Positions 53,563 through 62,058 of a stretch of 64,000 nucleotides of DNA are shown piece after piece. The number at the start of each line of letters is the position of its first letter. Within the stretch, counting starts at the first letter, position 1. A model generated the notes under the pieces. The model had not been told where the DNA came from. It ran no database searches and saw nothing but the letters and a program-made list of their open reading frames with translations. Origin of the DNA: Agaribacillus aureus (GTDB lineage: Bacteria > Bacteroidota > Bacteroidia > Cytophagales > Cyclobacteriaceae); NCBI GenBank assembly GCA_030442055.1, contig JAUJEB010000002.1, positions 186,001 through 250,000 of the forward strand, read 5' to 3'. A program made the position numbers and the translations under genes.

Positions 53563-55860
53563 CTAGAATAACCAGGTAGATATTTCATCCCAAGCCAATT
53601 CAGCCATATTAGAGGATCTTTCTTTGATAAAATCCAAATCCCAATCCACTACTTCCACTAAAGGTTTGCAAAAAGGCAAATGAGAGCCTTTTTTCAGCAT
53701 GTCAATATTCTTCTTGCTGAAAATAAAACCATCAGCTTTTGACTTCTTAATGATATCATCAACTTCGGGTTGTGTAGTTGCAGCGAATGCTGAGTATATC
53801 TTTTTCTTAGTGGCCCAATTTCTATTTGCAACAGATGAGTTCTCTTCTTGTGGGAGTAGGGTCAGATTGCCTAATGAGTGAATTATGAATGGTTGAGAAT
53901 ATATTTCTGGATCCCACTCTAAATTGCCTCTATCAGGGCTTTCAGGTGCTATATGCTCTACCGTTGCAAATAGTTCGTCATGCCAGCTTTGTATATTAAG
54001 AAATTGAGTTTCTGGTGATCGCCTGGACTTCTCTAAGAACTGAGGACGCTCACTTTTTTGTCTTGAATTATTAAAAGCACTAAGTATTAGAAATCTTGAC
54101 AAAGGTTTAGATGATGTATACAAGCTTGTATTTATAACTTTAGAGACCCAAGTTGTTTTATCAAGAATTTCAATACGAGATTTGGCCAACCATTCACGGA
54201 GATATGATCTTAGATCTTCAACGCTTAGTAAGTCATTTTGATTGACAAGGCCACAATGAAGCGGAGTTGATTCTTGATTTTTAATTCTTCTTCCTACCAG
54301 CATGAGTGATCTTAGATCACTATCAATACTTGCTGTACTTCCTGTCGCTGATCTTCGAAGTACTACGAAAGCTGTTATTGCCTTTACCGCTTTTTCAAAA
54401 ATCTCAGGTTGATCATTTTCAACTGAAGCAAAAAAATACCTTGAAAGAATTGGGATTGTAAGAGAAGAATTTAGATCGTATAGAAAATGCAAACAACCCA
54501 AAAGTATGTCTCGATCATTGTATTCTGGTGACAGTTGGTTAATCAAAGTTTTTGGTAACCAGAATCTACTGCGATAATCTGAGATATCTGAAATTTTCTT
54601 TATGAAACCCCTTTTATTATCAACAGAATATTGTCCGGTTATTTTTTCAAATCGTGTCCAAAGAAACCGTCTTTGTTCATCTAAACTGTATCCAAGTCTC
54701 TCACCAGTTATATACAAAGCAAATGATGTAATTAGCTCCTTAGTCTCTTTTTGTTTTTTATCCGAGCCAGAAAAACTACTTATATAAGATTCAATCTTTT
54801 TGAAATATTCTTCTGATTTCGAACCTAAAAACTCCGTACCTTGATCTTTTTCAAACCTAATGACTTGTGCCTTAAATGTCTCAATCGCAGTAAGTGGTTC
54901 ACCTGTAGTATTTAAAGAGTCAAAAATGTCAAATGCGTACTTTTCTTCTCTTGTTTTTACAATGGTAGTTACAACAGAGTTTAGTAAATAATGAGAAAAT
55001 GAAAGCAATCTTAAAATTGAAATAAGATTTGGACTGTCTTCTTTTACTTGCGAAAAAATCCGATTTGTTTCATCTTGATCTTTGGGCAGCTTTTGAAACA
55101 GTTTCCTGATCCCACCTTTAGTTAAATTATTTGCATTTGGCAGCATTCCAGGGAAATCTGATGAATTTTCAATTATTTGACTTATAAAATTTGATATGTA
55201 TTTGACATTCTGATTCAACTCTTTTATTCCCTCTAGTCCATTTTGGTTAAAAGTGAACGGCGTCGTGTTATCTTGAATAACATGATTGGCAAAAGAGAAT
55301 AGATAGGCGGCGGCAGCTGATCTGTATTCAGAATTTTGATTATTATTCCCTCTGTTATCTAGAAACTCCCTCACAATTCTGGGAAAGTGAAATCTTTCCC
55401 CTCCAGACACTTTTATCTCACCATAGATTAAATCAAGCAGCTGGGTGCTTACAAATGAACTTTCTTTCTCAATCCAGTCAGTCAAGTAATCTGGTAAATT
55501 TTCAAATAAGGCATCAATTGACTTCAATCGTTCGTATAATACTGTTGCCAGTAATGAAATTGTTGTGAGACGTTGCTGACCATCAATAACACTTAATGAT
55601 TGGCCATCGAAATAACTTTCATCTGTATCTTCATTCACAACAATTACGGTCCCTAAAAAAGTAAGTGAATCTTCATCTTCAGAACACCATGTTAAGCCCG
55701 AACTTACATCTTCGAAGAGCCTTTGTATGTTTTCCTTGTCCCAATTATATAATCTTTGATAGAGTGGAATTCTAAAACCAGCAACACCGCCTTCTAGGAT
55801 ATACAAATCATGAAGAGATTTTGCTTCAGCAGAGAATACTTTAGATGGATTTGCAGTCAT
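53563..55860 (-). CDS. sspE: SspE-like phosphorothioation-sensing nuclease, DUF262-DUF1524
   Basis: The 765-aa protein has an N-terminal DUF262 domain (RIPLYQRLYNWDKENIQRLF) with the nucleotide-binding DGQQRLTT. A helical middle follows, then a C-terminal DUF1524 HNH-type nuclease (ATVEHIAPESPDRGNLEWDP; HSLGNLTLLPQEEN; NRNWATKKKI). This is the SspE/GmrSD arrangement. SspE is stimulated by phosphorothioate in the host DNA and attacks unmodified phage DNA. The gene begins 12 nt after sspD on the same strand. Confidence 0.85.
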   Translation of the reverse strand: MTANPSKVFSAEAKSLHDLYILEGGVAGFRIPLYQRLYNWDKENIQRLFEDVSSGLTWCSEDEDSLTFLGTVIVVNEDTDESYFDGQSLSVIDGQQRLTTISLLATVLYERLKSIDALFENLPDYLTDWIEKESSFVSTQLLDLIYGEIKVSGGERFHFPRIVREFLDNRGNNNQNSEYRSAAAAYLFSFANHVIQDNTTPFTFNQNGLEGIKELNQNVKYISNFISQIIENSSDFPGMLPNANNLTKGGIRKLFQKLPKDQDETNRIFSQVKEDSPNLISILRLLSFSHYLLNSVVTTIVKTREEKYAFDIFDSLNTTGEPLTAIETFKAQVIRFEKDQGTEFLGSKSEEYFKKIESYISSFSGSDKKQKETKELITSFALYITGERLGYSLDEQRRFLWTRFEKITGQYSVDNKRGFIKKISDISDYRSRFWLPKTLINQLSPEYNDRDILLGCLHFLYDLNSSLTIPILSRYFFASVENDQPEIFEKAVKAITAFVVLRRSATGSTASIDSDLRSLMLVGRRIKNQESTPLHCGLVNQNDLLSVEDLRSYLREWLAKSRIEILDKTTWVSKVINTSLYTSSKPLSRFLILSAFNNSRQKSERPQFLEKSRRSPETQFLNIQSWHDELFATVEHIAPESPDRGNLEWDPEIYSQPFIIHSLGNLTLLPQEENSSVANRNWATKKKIYSAFAATTQPEVDDIIKKSKADGFIFSKKNIDMLKKGSHLPFCKPLVEVVDWDLDFIKERSSNMAELAWDEISTWLF

Positions 55861-55872
55861 ATTATAAGCTAA

Positions 55873-57012
55873 CTAAATAAAACAGGCAGTACACCCCTCG
55901 CTTTCCGTATCGTCAAGAATATCGATTAAAAACTTAGAACCTTTGGATTTCTCCTTATTCATTCGTTTTAGATGATCTGCTTTGATTTGTTTCATTCTTC
56001 TTGGATTTAGTAAGTCTTGCAAAGATTCATGCTGATTCCAAGTAAATCCCTCTTTCTCGTTCTCATATTCCATGGCCTGTTGATACAAATCTGGATGTTG
56101 TTCATATAGCCAAACCCATTCAATTTTTTGCTGAAAGAAGCAGAAATAGCAACCTGACCTACTTCGTGCATACTGGCCAATTTCACCGTTTACCTCGTAA
56201 TCTAATTTCTCGTAATAGCCTGGCACGCCTACACCACTATCTCTCAAAATTTTAAAGATATCATCCCGAACTAAGACTTGCCCGTCATTCAATAAAGGAT
56301 AGTCCTCTTCAAAAGAAAGTGGGTAATTTCGTGTTTTTAAAAATTTGAACACTACATGATTAAAAGTAACCACGTCTACATACAATAATGTATCAAGCTT
56401 ATCCATCATATCTGTACGTTTTGGTTCTTGATTACGTCCAAATAAACGTAGCTCTTTATTAACAACACTGGTGACCCTATCAAGATCAGAGCCATTTATA
56501 AGAGTTGCATAAATGTCACTTATTTCATTTCTGTTAGAATTGGAAAGAACTGATGTAATTACTTCTTCACTCCATATATTTTTTCTAAAAGGGAAAATGG
56601 ATTGTATGTTAGACTTGGTTGATATATATCCCTCCCTGTCTTCATCCCCCCTAATCCCTACATATGAAACGGCAGGGGAGTCCCCTACAAATTTCTCAAA
56701 CGGTTCAAGTTTCATCTTTCTGGTACACCATCTTGCTACATTGTTAGGTAAATACCCTTTATACGAGTTGTAGTAGAAATCAAATGGATTTTTGCCTGAT
56801 TGAGCGGCTTCCTCAGACTCTAACTTAGTTATAGGCTTTCCAAGATAACCTTCCAAGCTTTCGATCAACTGATAAGTCTCATCAAGTTCCTTTCCCGTAT
56901 CACAGAAATAGTATATCAATTCTAACTTTGGATATTTATCCCTCAAATGAATGGCGAGTGCTGCGCTATCCTTTCCACCTGATATACCAATTACATGCCT
57001 TAGTTTAGTCAT
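55873..57012 (-). CDS. sspD: SspD-like ATP pyrophosphatase (PAPS reductase fold)
   Basis: The 379-aa protein has the PP-loop GISGGKDSAALAIHL, then RWCTRKMKLEPFEKF. C-terminal cysteine pairs (GCYFCFF; EGCTACFI) probably bind zinc or an iron-sulfur centre. In single-strand DNA phosphorothioation, SspD activates the DNA backbone with ATP so that sulfur can be inserted. It overlaps sspC by 8 nt, so the two are translated together. DndC is the distant homologue, but the DUF4007 neighbour marks this as the Ssp type. Confidence 0.85.
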   Translation of the reverse strand: MTKLRHVIGISGGKDSAALAIHLRDKYPKLELIYYFCDTGKELDETYQLIESLEGYLGKPITKLESEEAAQSGKNPFDFYYNSYKGYLPNNVARWCTRKMKLEPFEKFVGDSPAVSYVGIRGDEDREGYISTKSNIQSIFPFRKNIWSEEVITSVLSNSNRNEISDIYATLINGSDLDRVTSVVNKELRLFGRNQEPKRTDMMDKLDTLLYVDVVTFNHVVFKFLKTRNYPLSFEEDYPLLNDGQVLVRDDIFKILRDSGVGVPGYYEKLDYEVNGEIGQYARSRSGCYFCFFQQKIEWVWLYEQHPDLYQQAMEYENEKEGFTWNQHESLQDLLNPRRMKQIKADHLKRMNKEKSKGSKFLIDILDDTESEGCTACFI

Positions 57013-60000
57013 CTAGCTGTTGTTTGAGTAAAGTGGTCAATAAATATAGGTTGATTTTTTTATTGGTACCTAATGACATAGATACCTCTTTCAATTTCTT
57101 TTCCAATTCCTTCTGATCTTTCTTTGGAATAATTATAGTTTCTTCTTGCAGTCCGGTTTCAAAACTGGTTAGTTGAATTTTGATTGCTTCCTGATCATTG
57201 TCTTCTTGTTTTTCGGCGATTGATACGAGGTTATCTAATTCAAAGAATGCCTGCTTAACCTTGACCTTCAAGGTGTCTTCTTCTTTGTCATTTAGTCTAT
57301 CCAAGCTTTTTCCAAGTACAACCTGGCAAATAGAATTTAGCCAGGAGGATCTATCATCAATAGGTGACCTAAGTCGAATCAATAAGCTTTTCTGAGCAGG
57401 CAATAACATGTGTTCCTTTAGATTACTATATCGCCTCGAAATGATCTCTTTGTATTCACCAAATGAAACATCTTTTTGAGAAAGTACTTCTTCGACCAAA
57501 TAAACCTCAATTCGATTTACCAGCTCATCAAAACAACTTCGCAATTCTTTAATGGCGAATCGAAGTTTGTTTACATACTCTTCCAAATCCCGCTCGGACT
57601 TAAGTATTTCCGCAAGACTTGTTCCTACATCCTTAGGGAATTCCTCAAAAAATAGTTTCTCAGGATCTTGCGTCTTTTGAATTGTTTCACGAATACTGAT
57701 AGCTTCTTTAGATAATCGCTTAGTATGTTGAGTATAAGCGTTGAGCTCACGATAGAATACGAGAAATGGACGAATGCTCTCGATCAGGCTTTTATTATTG
57801 ACTTTGTTGACATCCTTGAGTTGTAGGAACTCCCTGTATTTATTGTATAAATCGAGTTTAACGCCTTGAACGTCAAAGGTTTTTATCTCATATTTAGAAG
57901 CGTTTCGAGTAAATAGATACAGGATGGCTTCATTAAGCTCAGGTAGGTAGCCTTCTTCTTTTCCAAATAAGGCAAAATCATCTCGTTTGATGAATAGAAA
58001 AATAGGTATCCAGAAGTCAAGAAAGCCGGTCGTCAATTTAAATGGCTTGGATTCAAAATGTTCATAAAACGCCTGAACCGTTTTCCTTTCCATTTTTGCA
58101 GAATCCAGAAATGCTTCACTGTGCTCCCAAACAGGGATAAAGCTTTTTTCTGTAGGCTGAACTAGTGAGTAGCCGCTACCATAAATAGAATGGATTCCTG
58201 TGTTTTTTAATAGTGTTAGATAAATTGTTTTTTCAGCAGGAAAATGATCCTTCGAAAAGTCTAGATCTTCTTTATGGCAGCTATTTACTAAGCGTTCGAA
58301 AAGTATCTTTTTCGAGTTGGCAATATTACCAGAAATAAAATGACGATTGATCAATTCATTTCTAAATACTGGAGTTTTGTTATATACTTTCCCACATACC
58401 TCAGAAATTTTCTTGTAAAGGGATTTTTTGGAAGGAACCTTAATTTTTTGCCCTTGATAATACCATTCAACTGCGTTCGTAAATAAGGCATCAATAACCT
58501 GATGATTTAAAAGACTTTTTAGACTTTCTTGAATACTTTGAAGCTCCTTAACAGCTACTTTATCATCGCCATATTTCTTCATGACCTGACCAGTCTTTTC
58601 AATCTCATAGATTGACTCCCTGATGTCTTTTATATTTTGAAAAGAGGCATAAATAAAATCGTCAGTTTCAGCAGATACAGACACTAGAAGCTGTTTGTCT
58701 AAATTTGAATCAAAAACAAGGTTGATTACGCCATCGATTTGATATTGCTTTTTTGGCAATTCGCTCAGAGGTTCTTCCGAAATATAGTATTGAAAGAACC
58801 TTGGCGTTCCCGTTTTGTAAGAAATTGATTTTGCATTGATAACTGCGAATTCGAAGTATTCCTCAAGTTTATGGACGATATCAAGTTTAGTTTCAATCTC
58901 ATTTGAGACTTGAAGTAACTCACTTTCGATATTAAGGTCGGTGCCTTCGGTAATCTTATAGGATTTACTAAATCTATTAAATCTCAAAATTTTGAGATTT
59001 ACCAACTGCTCTATAGCACCCTTAATGGCTTTCTTGTCATGAAGGTAGAAGAGGTATTCTATAATAAAATCGTCCTCAACATGTGCTCCTTTGTGACCGA
59101 ACAAATTGACAAAGCCAATTACTTTGATGATGTCTTCAGCCACAATTGATTCTCCATCAAAATCAGCATCAATTCGATCCAATGCCGTATGGATCATTAA
59201 CCATGTAGTGTAGTCAGAGTTGTATTTGGAATTTAGATAGGAGTAAAACTCATGGTATAGGTAATCATAGATTTCAGGTATACCTAACTGAGCGCTTTCA
59301 CTATGATGTTTACTAAGTGTTTTAAATTCGGCTTCCAGGAACGTAAACAGCGAACGTTCATTTTGCCCGTATCGCTGAAGTGCGACACATAACAAATACG
59401 CTGAAATAACATCAAGCGGCCATAACTTATTCGCGATTTGCTCACCAAAATTACTATCAAGGTTAGTAATATAAAACCGTTTTTGTAATTCAAGAACCTG
59501 TGCTGATCTTTTTGATGCCGACCCAAGAGCTTTTGATTTAGCGTTATCTGCAGCAAGCAATAAAAGTTGCTCAATCGGTTCATTAAAGGTCAAATCTTTG
59601 AAACGTCCCTTGACTTTAACCCATTCATTTCTTTCGGCTTCACTCAATACATGACCATAGGCTTCAAAGCTTTGATGAAGTGTTGTAATAAATAAACTAT
59701 TATTATTGGGGTCATTGAAAAGCTCCGCTAGCTGTTGCAAAAAGTAAATCTCAGCTTGTGCGTTATTTTTCACGGCATATTCCAATAGTTTACCGAACTC
59801 ATCAATCACCAGAACGGTAAGAGTACTTTTATTAGATAATCGAGAGACAAATTCGATGAGTATATCGTCATTTACGTCACTACTGGCAATAATACCTAGC
59901 TTCTCAGCCAATATTGACTTTAGAGAGTCAAATTCTCCTACAACATTTATGACACCCACTTGGTTCGAACCAAGTGAGTTTACTTTGAAATAATCTGCTT

Positions 60001-60205
60001 TCCCCAATAAGGATTTCTCAAATGCCCATAAGAATGAGGATTTTCCGGTGCCATAAGAGCCAATGATGTTAAAAGAATGGAATCCTTTATGGAAAAGGTC
60101 GTTAATCTGATTAACAATCTTTCTGGCATTAGGAGTTACAGTATAGTTAAGTTTATACCGGGCATCTCGAATGATGTTAACCGAAGGTGAATATTTAGTT
60201 TTCAT
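57005..60205 (-). CDS. sspC: SspC-like large P-loop ATPase
   Basis: The 1066-aa protein starts with a P-loop module (Walker A NIIGSYGTGKSSFLWAFEKS, Walker B TVLVIDEFGKLLEY, sensor TTLHQSF). Long helical parts follow with coiled coil near the end. SspC is the ATPase that works with SspB and SspD in phosphorothioate modification. The gene overlaps sspB by 11 nt and sspD by 8 nt, a tightly coupled module. The C-terminal two thirds show no familiar catalytic motif. Confidence 0.82.
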   Translation of the reverse strand: MKTKYSPSVNIIRDARYKLNYTVTPNARKIVNQINDLFHKGFHSFNIIGSYGTGKSSFLWAFEKSLLGKADYFKVNSLGSNQVGVINVVGEFDSLKSILAEKLGIIASSDVNDDILIEFVSRLSNKSTLTVLVIDEFGKLLEYAVKNNAQAEIYFLQQLAELFNDPNNNSLFITTLHQSFEAYGHVLSEAERNEWVKVKGRFKDLTFNEPIEQLLLLAADNAKSKALGSASKRSAQVLELQKRFYITNLDSNFGEQIANKLWPLDVISAYLLCVALQRYGQNERSLFTFLEAEFKTLSKHHSESAQLGIPEIYDYLYHEFYSYLNSKYNSDYTTWLMIHTALDRIDADFDGESIVAEDIIKVIGFVNLFGHKGAHVEDDFIIEYLFYLHDKKAIKGAIEQLVNLKILRFNRFSKSYKITEGTDLNIESELLQVSNEIETKLDIVHKLEEYFEFAVINAKSISYKTGTPRFFQYYISEEPLSELPKKQYQIDGVINLVFDSNLDKQLLVSVSAETDDFIYASFQNIKDIRESIYEIEKTGQVMKKYGDDKVAVKELQSIQESLKSLLNHQVIDALFTNAVEWYYQGQKIKVPSKKSLYKKISEVCGKVYNKTPVFRNELINRHFISGNIANSKKILFERLVNSCHKEDLDFSKDHFPAEKTIYLTLLKNTGIHSIYGSGYSLVQPTEKSFIPVWEHSEAFLDSAKMERKTVQAFYEHFESKPFKLTTGFLDFWIPIFLFIKRDDFALFGKEEGYLPELNEAILYLFTRNASKYEIKTFDVQGVKLDLYNKYREFLQLKDVNKVNNKSLIESIRPFLVFYRELNAYTQHTKRLSKEAISIRETIQKTQDPEKLFFEEFPKDVGTSLAEILKSERDLEEYVNKLRFAIKELRSCFDELVNRIEVYLVEEVLSQKDVSFGEYKEIISRRYSNLKEHMLLPAQKSLLIRLRSPIDDRSSWLNSICQVVLGKSLDRLNDKEEDTLKVKVKQAFFELDNLVSIAEKQEDNDQEAIKIQLTSFETGLQEETIIIPKKDQKELEKKLKEVSMSLGTNKKINLYLLTTLLKQQLDD

Positions 60206-61019
60206 AATATTCCTTCAGGGTGTTAAGTGAATCAATTTTCTTCTTAAACTGTATCTCTCTAATTCCGGCTTCATTAGAGTAGGTGATATCTTTAAATTCC
60301 TCCGATATTCCTTCTAGTAAATCATTCAATCCTTCACGGCTTAAAGCGAAAACAGACCCAACACTGTTATTATCACCGTATAAAGATTCGAAACTTAATG
60401 AGTTGCTATCTTTATGATTATCGAGAATGCAATAAAGAAGGATTGACAATGGGATATTGGGTCGTTTAATAGGCTCTATCTCAAGACCAATTTTATGTTC
60501 TTTGACTAACTTTAACTCAGTAAGAATACCAGAATAACTATCTTCTAAATCCTTGTCATTGTTCTTTGAAACATATGTTCTCGTCAAAGCTTGAAAATCT
60601 TTCCTTAATGAACTTTCGCTGGTATTGTCACCAAGTTCTTTGACTAAATCTACGAAATTATCTGTGGTGAAAAGTGGTTTTCGTTTTCTTAACTCATTAA
60701 AAATAATTCCATAAATTGAGGCGTACCCTTGAGTAACAACCCAATAATGTAACAGCCAAAGCGTTCCCTCATCTTCTAAAAACGGATCCCAACCATCTTC
60801 GCCGAATATTCTATCGGCAATTAGTTTTAGCTCTTCACTTTCAGTATCCACAAGCCCGAAAGACTTAACCCAATACCTAATTGAGGATACCATATTTTTA
60901 CCAACCCCAAGTAAGATAGGGGCGTCATCCTTAAAATCGTATCCGGATTTCAAATGGTCATAGCCTTTCTTGAGCCAAAGAGACCTACAATGAAATGATT
61001 CGTGGCCGGAGAACTTCAT
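60195..61019 (-). CDS. sspB: SspB-like DUF4007 protein, DNA nickase of phosphorothioation
   Basis: The 274-aa protein has the DUF4007 opening (MKFSGHESFHCRSLWLKKGY; LGVGKNMVSSIRYWVKSFGL) and family internal motifs (LWLLHYWVVTQG; RKDFQALTRTYV). SspB introduces the nick at the modified site. It is first of the three core genes and begins exactly at the stop of the RHH gene (TAATG overlap). No sspA cysteine desulfurase is in the window, so sulfur must come from a host IscS/SufS type enzyme. Confidence 0.88.
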   Translation of the reverse strand: MKFSGHESFHCRSLWLKKGYDHLKSGYDFKDDAPILLGVGKNMVSSIRYWVKSFGLVDTESEELKLIADRIFGEDGWDPFLEDEGTLWLLHYWVVTQGYASIYGIIFNELRKRKPLFTTDNFVDLVKELGDNTSESSLRKDFQALTRTYVSKNNDKDLEDSYSGILTELKLVKEHKIGLEIEPIKRPNIPLSILLYCILDNHKDSNSLSFESLYGDNNSVGSVFALSREGLNDLLEGISEEFKDITYSNEAGIREIQFKKKIDSLNTLKEYYEN

Positions 61020-61183
61020 TAGTTGAAGAGTTTAATTTGATCACTATTCTTTACAAAGTCCTCAGCTTGTTGAAGAAACCAACCTTTAAGTGTTAGACCT
61101 TTTTTAGCCAATGCCAAATACAAATTATCCTTTAACTTCGGATCAGTTTCAATAACGATCCGTCCAGATTTTCCTCTAGCCAT
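61019..61183 (-). CDS. 54-aa ribbon-helix-helix-like regulator at the head of the ssp operon
   Basis: The gene is short. The product reads MARGKSGRIVIETDPKLKDN, then LYLALAKKGLTLKGWFLQQA and EDFVKNSDQIKLFN. The strand SGRIVIET, followed by two helices with a turn, matches the Arc/ParG-type fold. The ATG at 61183 is fused to a double palindrome (61183-61208), and the stop overlaps the sspB start, so it is translationally coupled. It is most likely an autorepressor of the ssp operon. Confidence 0.7.
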   Translation of the reverse strand: MARGKSGRIVIETDPKLKDNLYLALAKKGLTLKGWFLQQAEDFVKNSDQIKLFN

Positions 61184-61208
61184 GTTATGTAACATATGTT
61201 ATGTAACA
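61183..61208. promoter_or_regulatory. double TGTTATGTAACA operator before the RHH gene
   Basis: Two identical 12-mers, each a near-palindrome (TGTTA-TG-TAACA), stand at 61183-61194 and 61197-61208, with 14-nt spacing. RHH proteins bind tandem short sites like this. They lie directly upstream of the RHH start, overlapping its first base. Confidence 0.6.
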
Positions 61209-61555
61209 AATATGACCAATTTAACTCGAAAATCCTAAGAACTTATTCAACTCCATATTTTAAAATGATTCTAGAAAGAATTACTTCTCATCTGTAGACT
61301 AAATATTCATACCTCCATATAACTTAAATATTCCTACCAATTCAACATTTTGAATTAGTAGGGACACCTTTGTCATAGTTTTTTTAATATGGCAATCTCC
61401 AATTTCAATAATATTGCGTCAAACCTCACTTGTAGCCTCCTTAGGTGATTTTTTCATACAGAAAGTCTGAAATTAAAAGCTCATTTAAAATTTATAAAAT
61501 GATGACTTTTTGCTCAAAAAGTTCCTTTAAATGATGGAATTAAGGTAACGGAAAA

Positions 61556-61571
61556 CACCCAAGGTTGGGCA
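61556..61571. promoter_or_regulatory. palindromic site 4, two bases changed
   Basis: CACCCAAGGTTGGGCA is the most diverged copy and lies between the ssp operon and the subtilase, far (about 370 nt) from the RHH start. It may mark the end of the island instead of an operator. Confidence 0.4.
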
Positions 61572-61861
61572 TAAATAACCCACATTCTTCCTATAGCAGT
61601 TTACCACCGATTTATCCATAAAGGCCAATTACTGATAATCAGTTATATGATAAATATGGCCTATATCTGTATAAACCCCTAATGTACAATGCACCCGCAT
61701 TGAAACTGAAATTTGATAACCCACACATGAAATAAAATTTATAACTTGATGATTTACACATTATTAGGAGGGAAGGCTTAACCTGTTTGTTGGGTGCCAT
61801 CATTCTCTAACCAATCTCACGCTTGACGTTTTTTGCACAGGTTTTGGAGTTTTTCGCACAG

Positions 61862-61889
61862 TTGTTTTGACCTGCCTCTTCTACCTTTG
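61862..61889 (+). promoter_or_regulatory. Bacteroidota-type promoter before the subtilase
   Basis: TTG (61862-61864), 17 nt spacer and TACCTTTG (61882-61889) fit the TTG/TAnnTTTG pattern of Bacteroidota. Two direct repeats (GTTTTTTGCACAG at 61828 and GTTTTTCGCACAG at 61849) stand 21 bp apart just upstream, as expected for an activator bound on one face of DNA. Confidence 0.45.
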
Positions 61890-62058
61890 AATATTTGCAA
61901 TACAAAAATTCAATTAGTAAAATCTAACCTATTGAAATTATGGAATGTCCATAAGCTGGGCCATACTAATTAGAATATTGTAGGCATCAAAATTGATTTT
62001 TGATGCTGAATCAGTTTTAAGACATTCTATCCTATCGTTGAAATAAACGTCAATAGAG

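Larger units (their letters stand above)
61209..62058. other. intergenic region at the end of the accessory island
   Basis: No gene is visible in 850 nt. It contains palindromic site 4 (61556-61571), a pair of direct repeats (61828-61861) and a probable promoter (61862-61889). The rest is AT-rich. Confidence 0.5.

Noticed and set aside
55873-57012. DndC of a Dnd phosphorothioation system
   Set aside because: The neighbours are DUF4007 and DUF262-DUF1524 proteins, with no dndB, dndD or dndE, so the Ssp type fits better.
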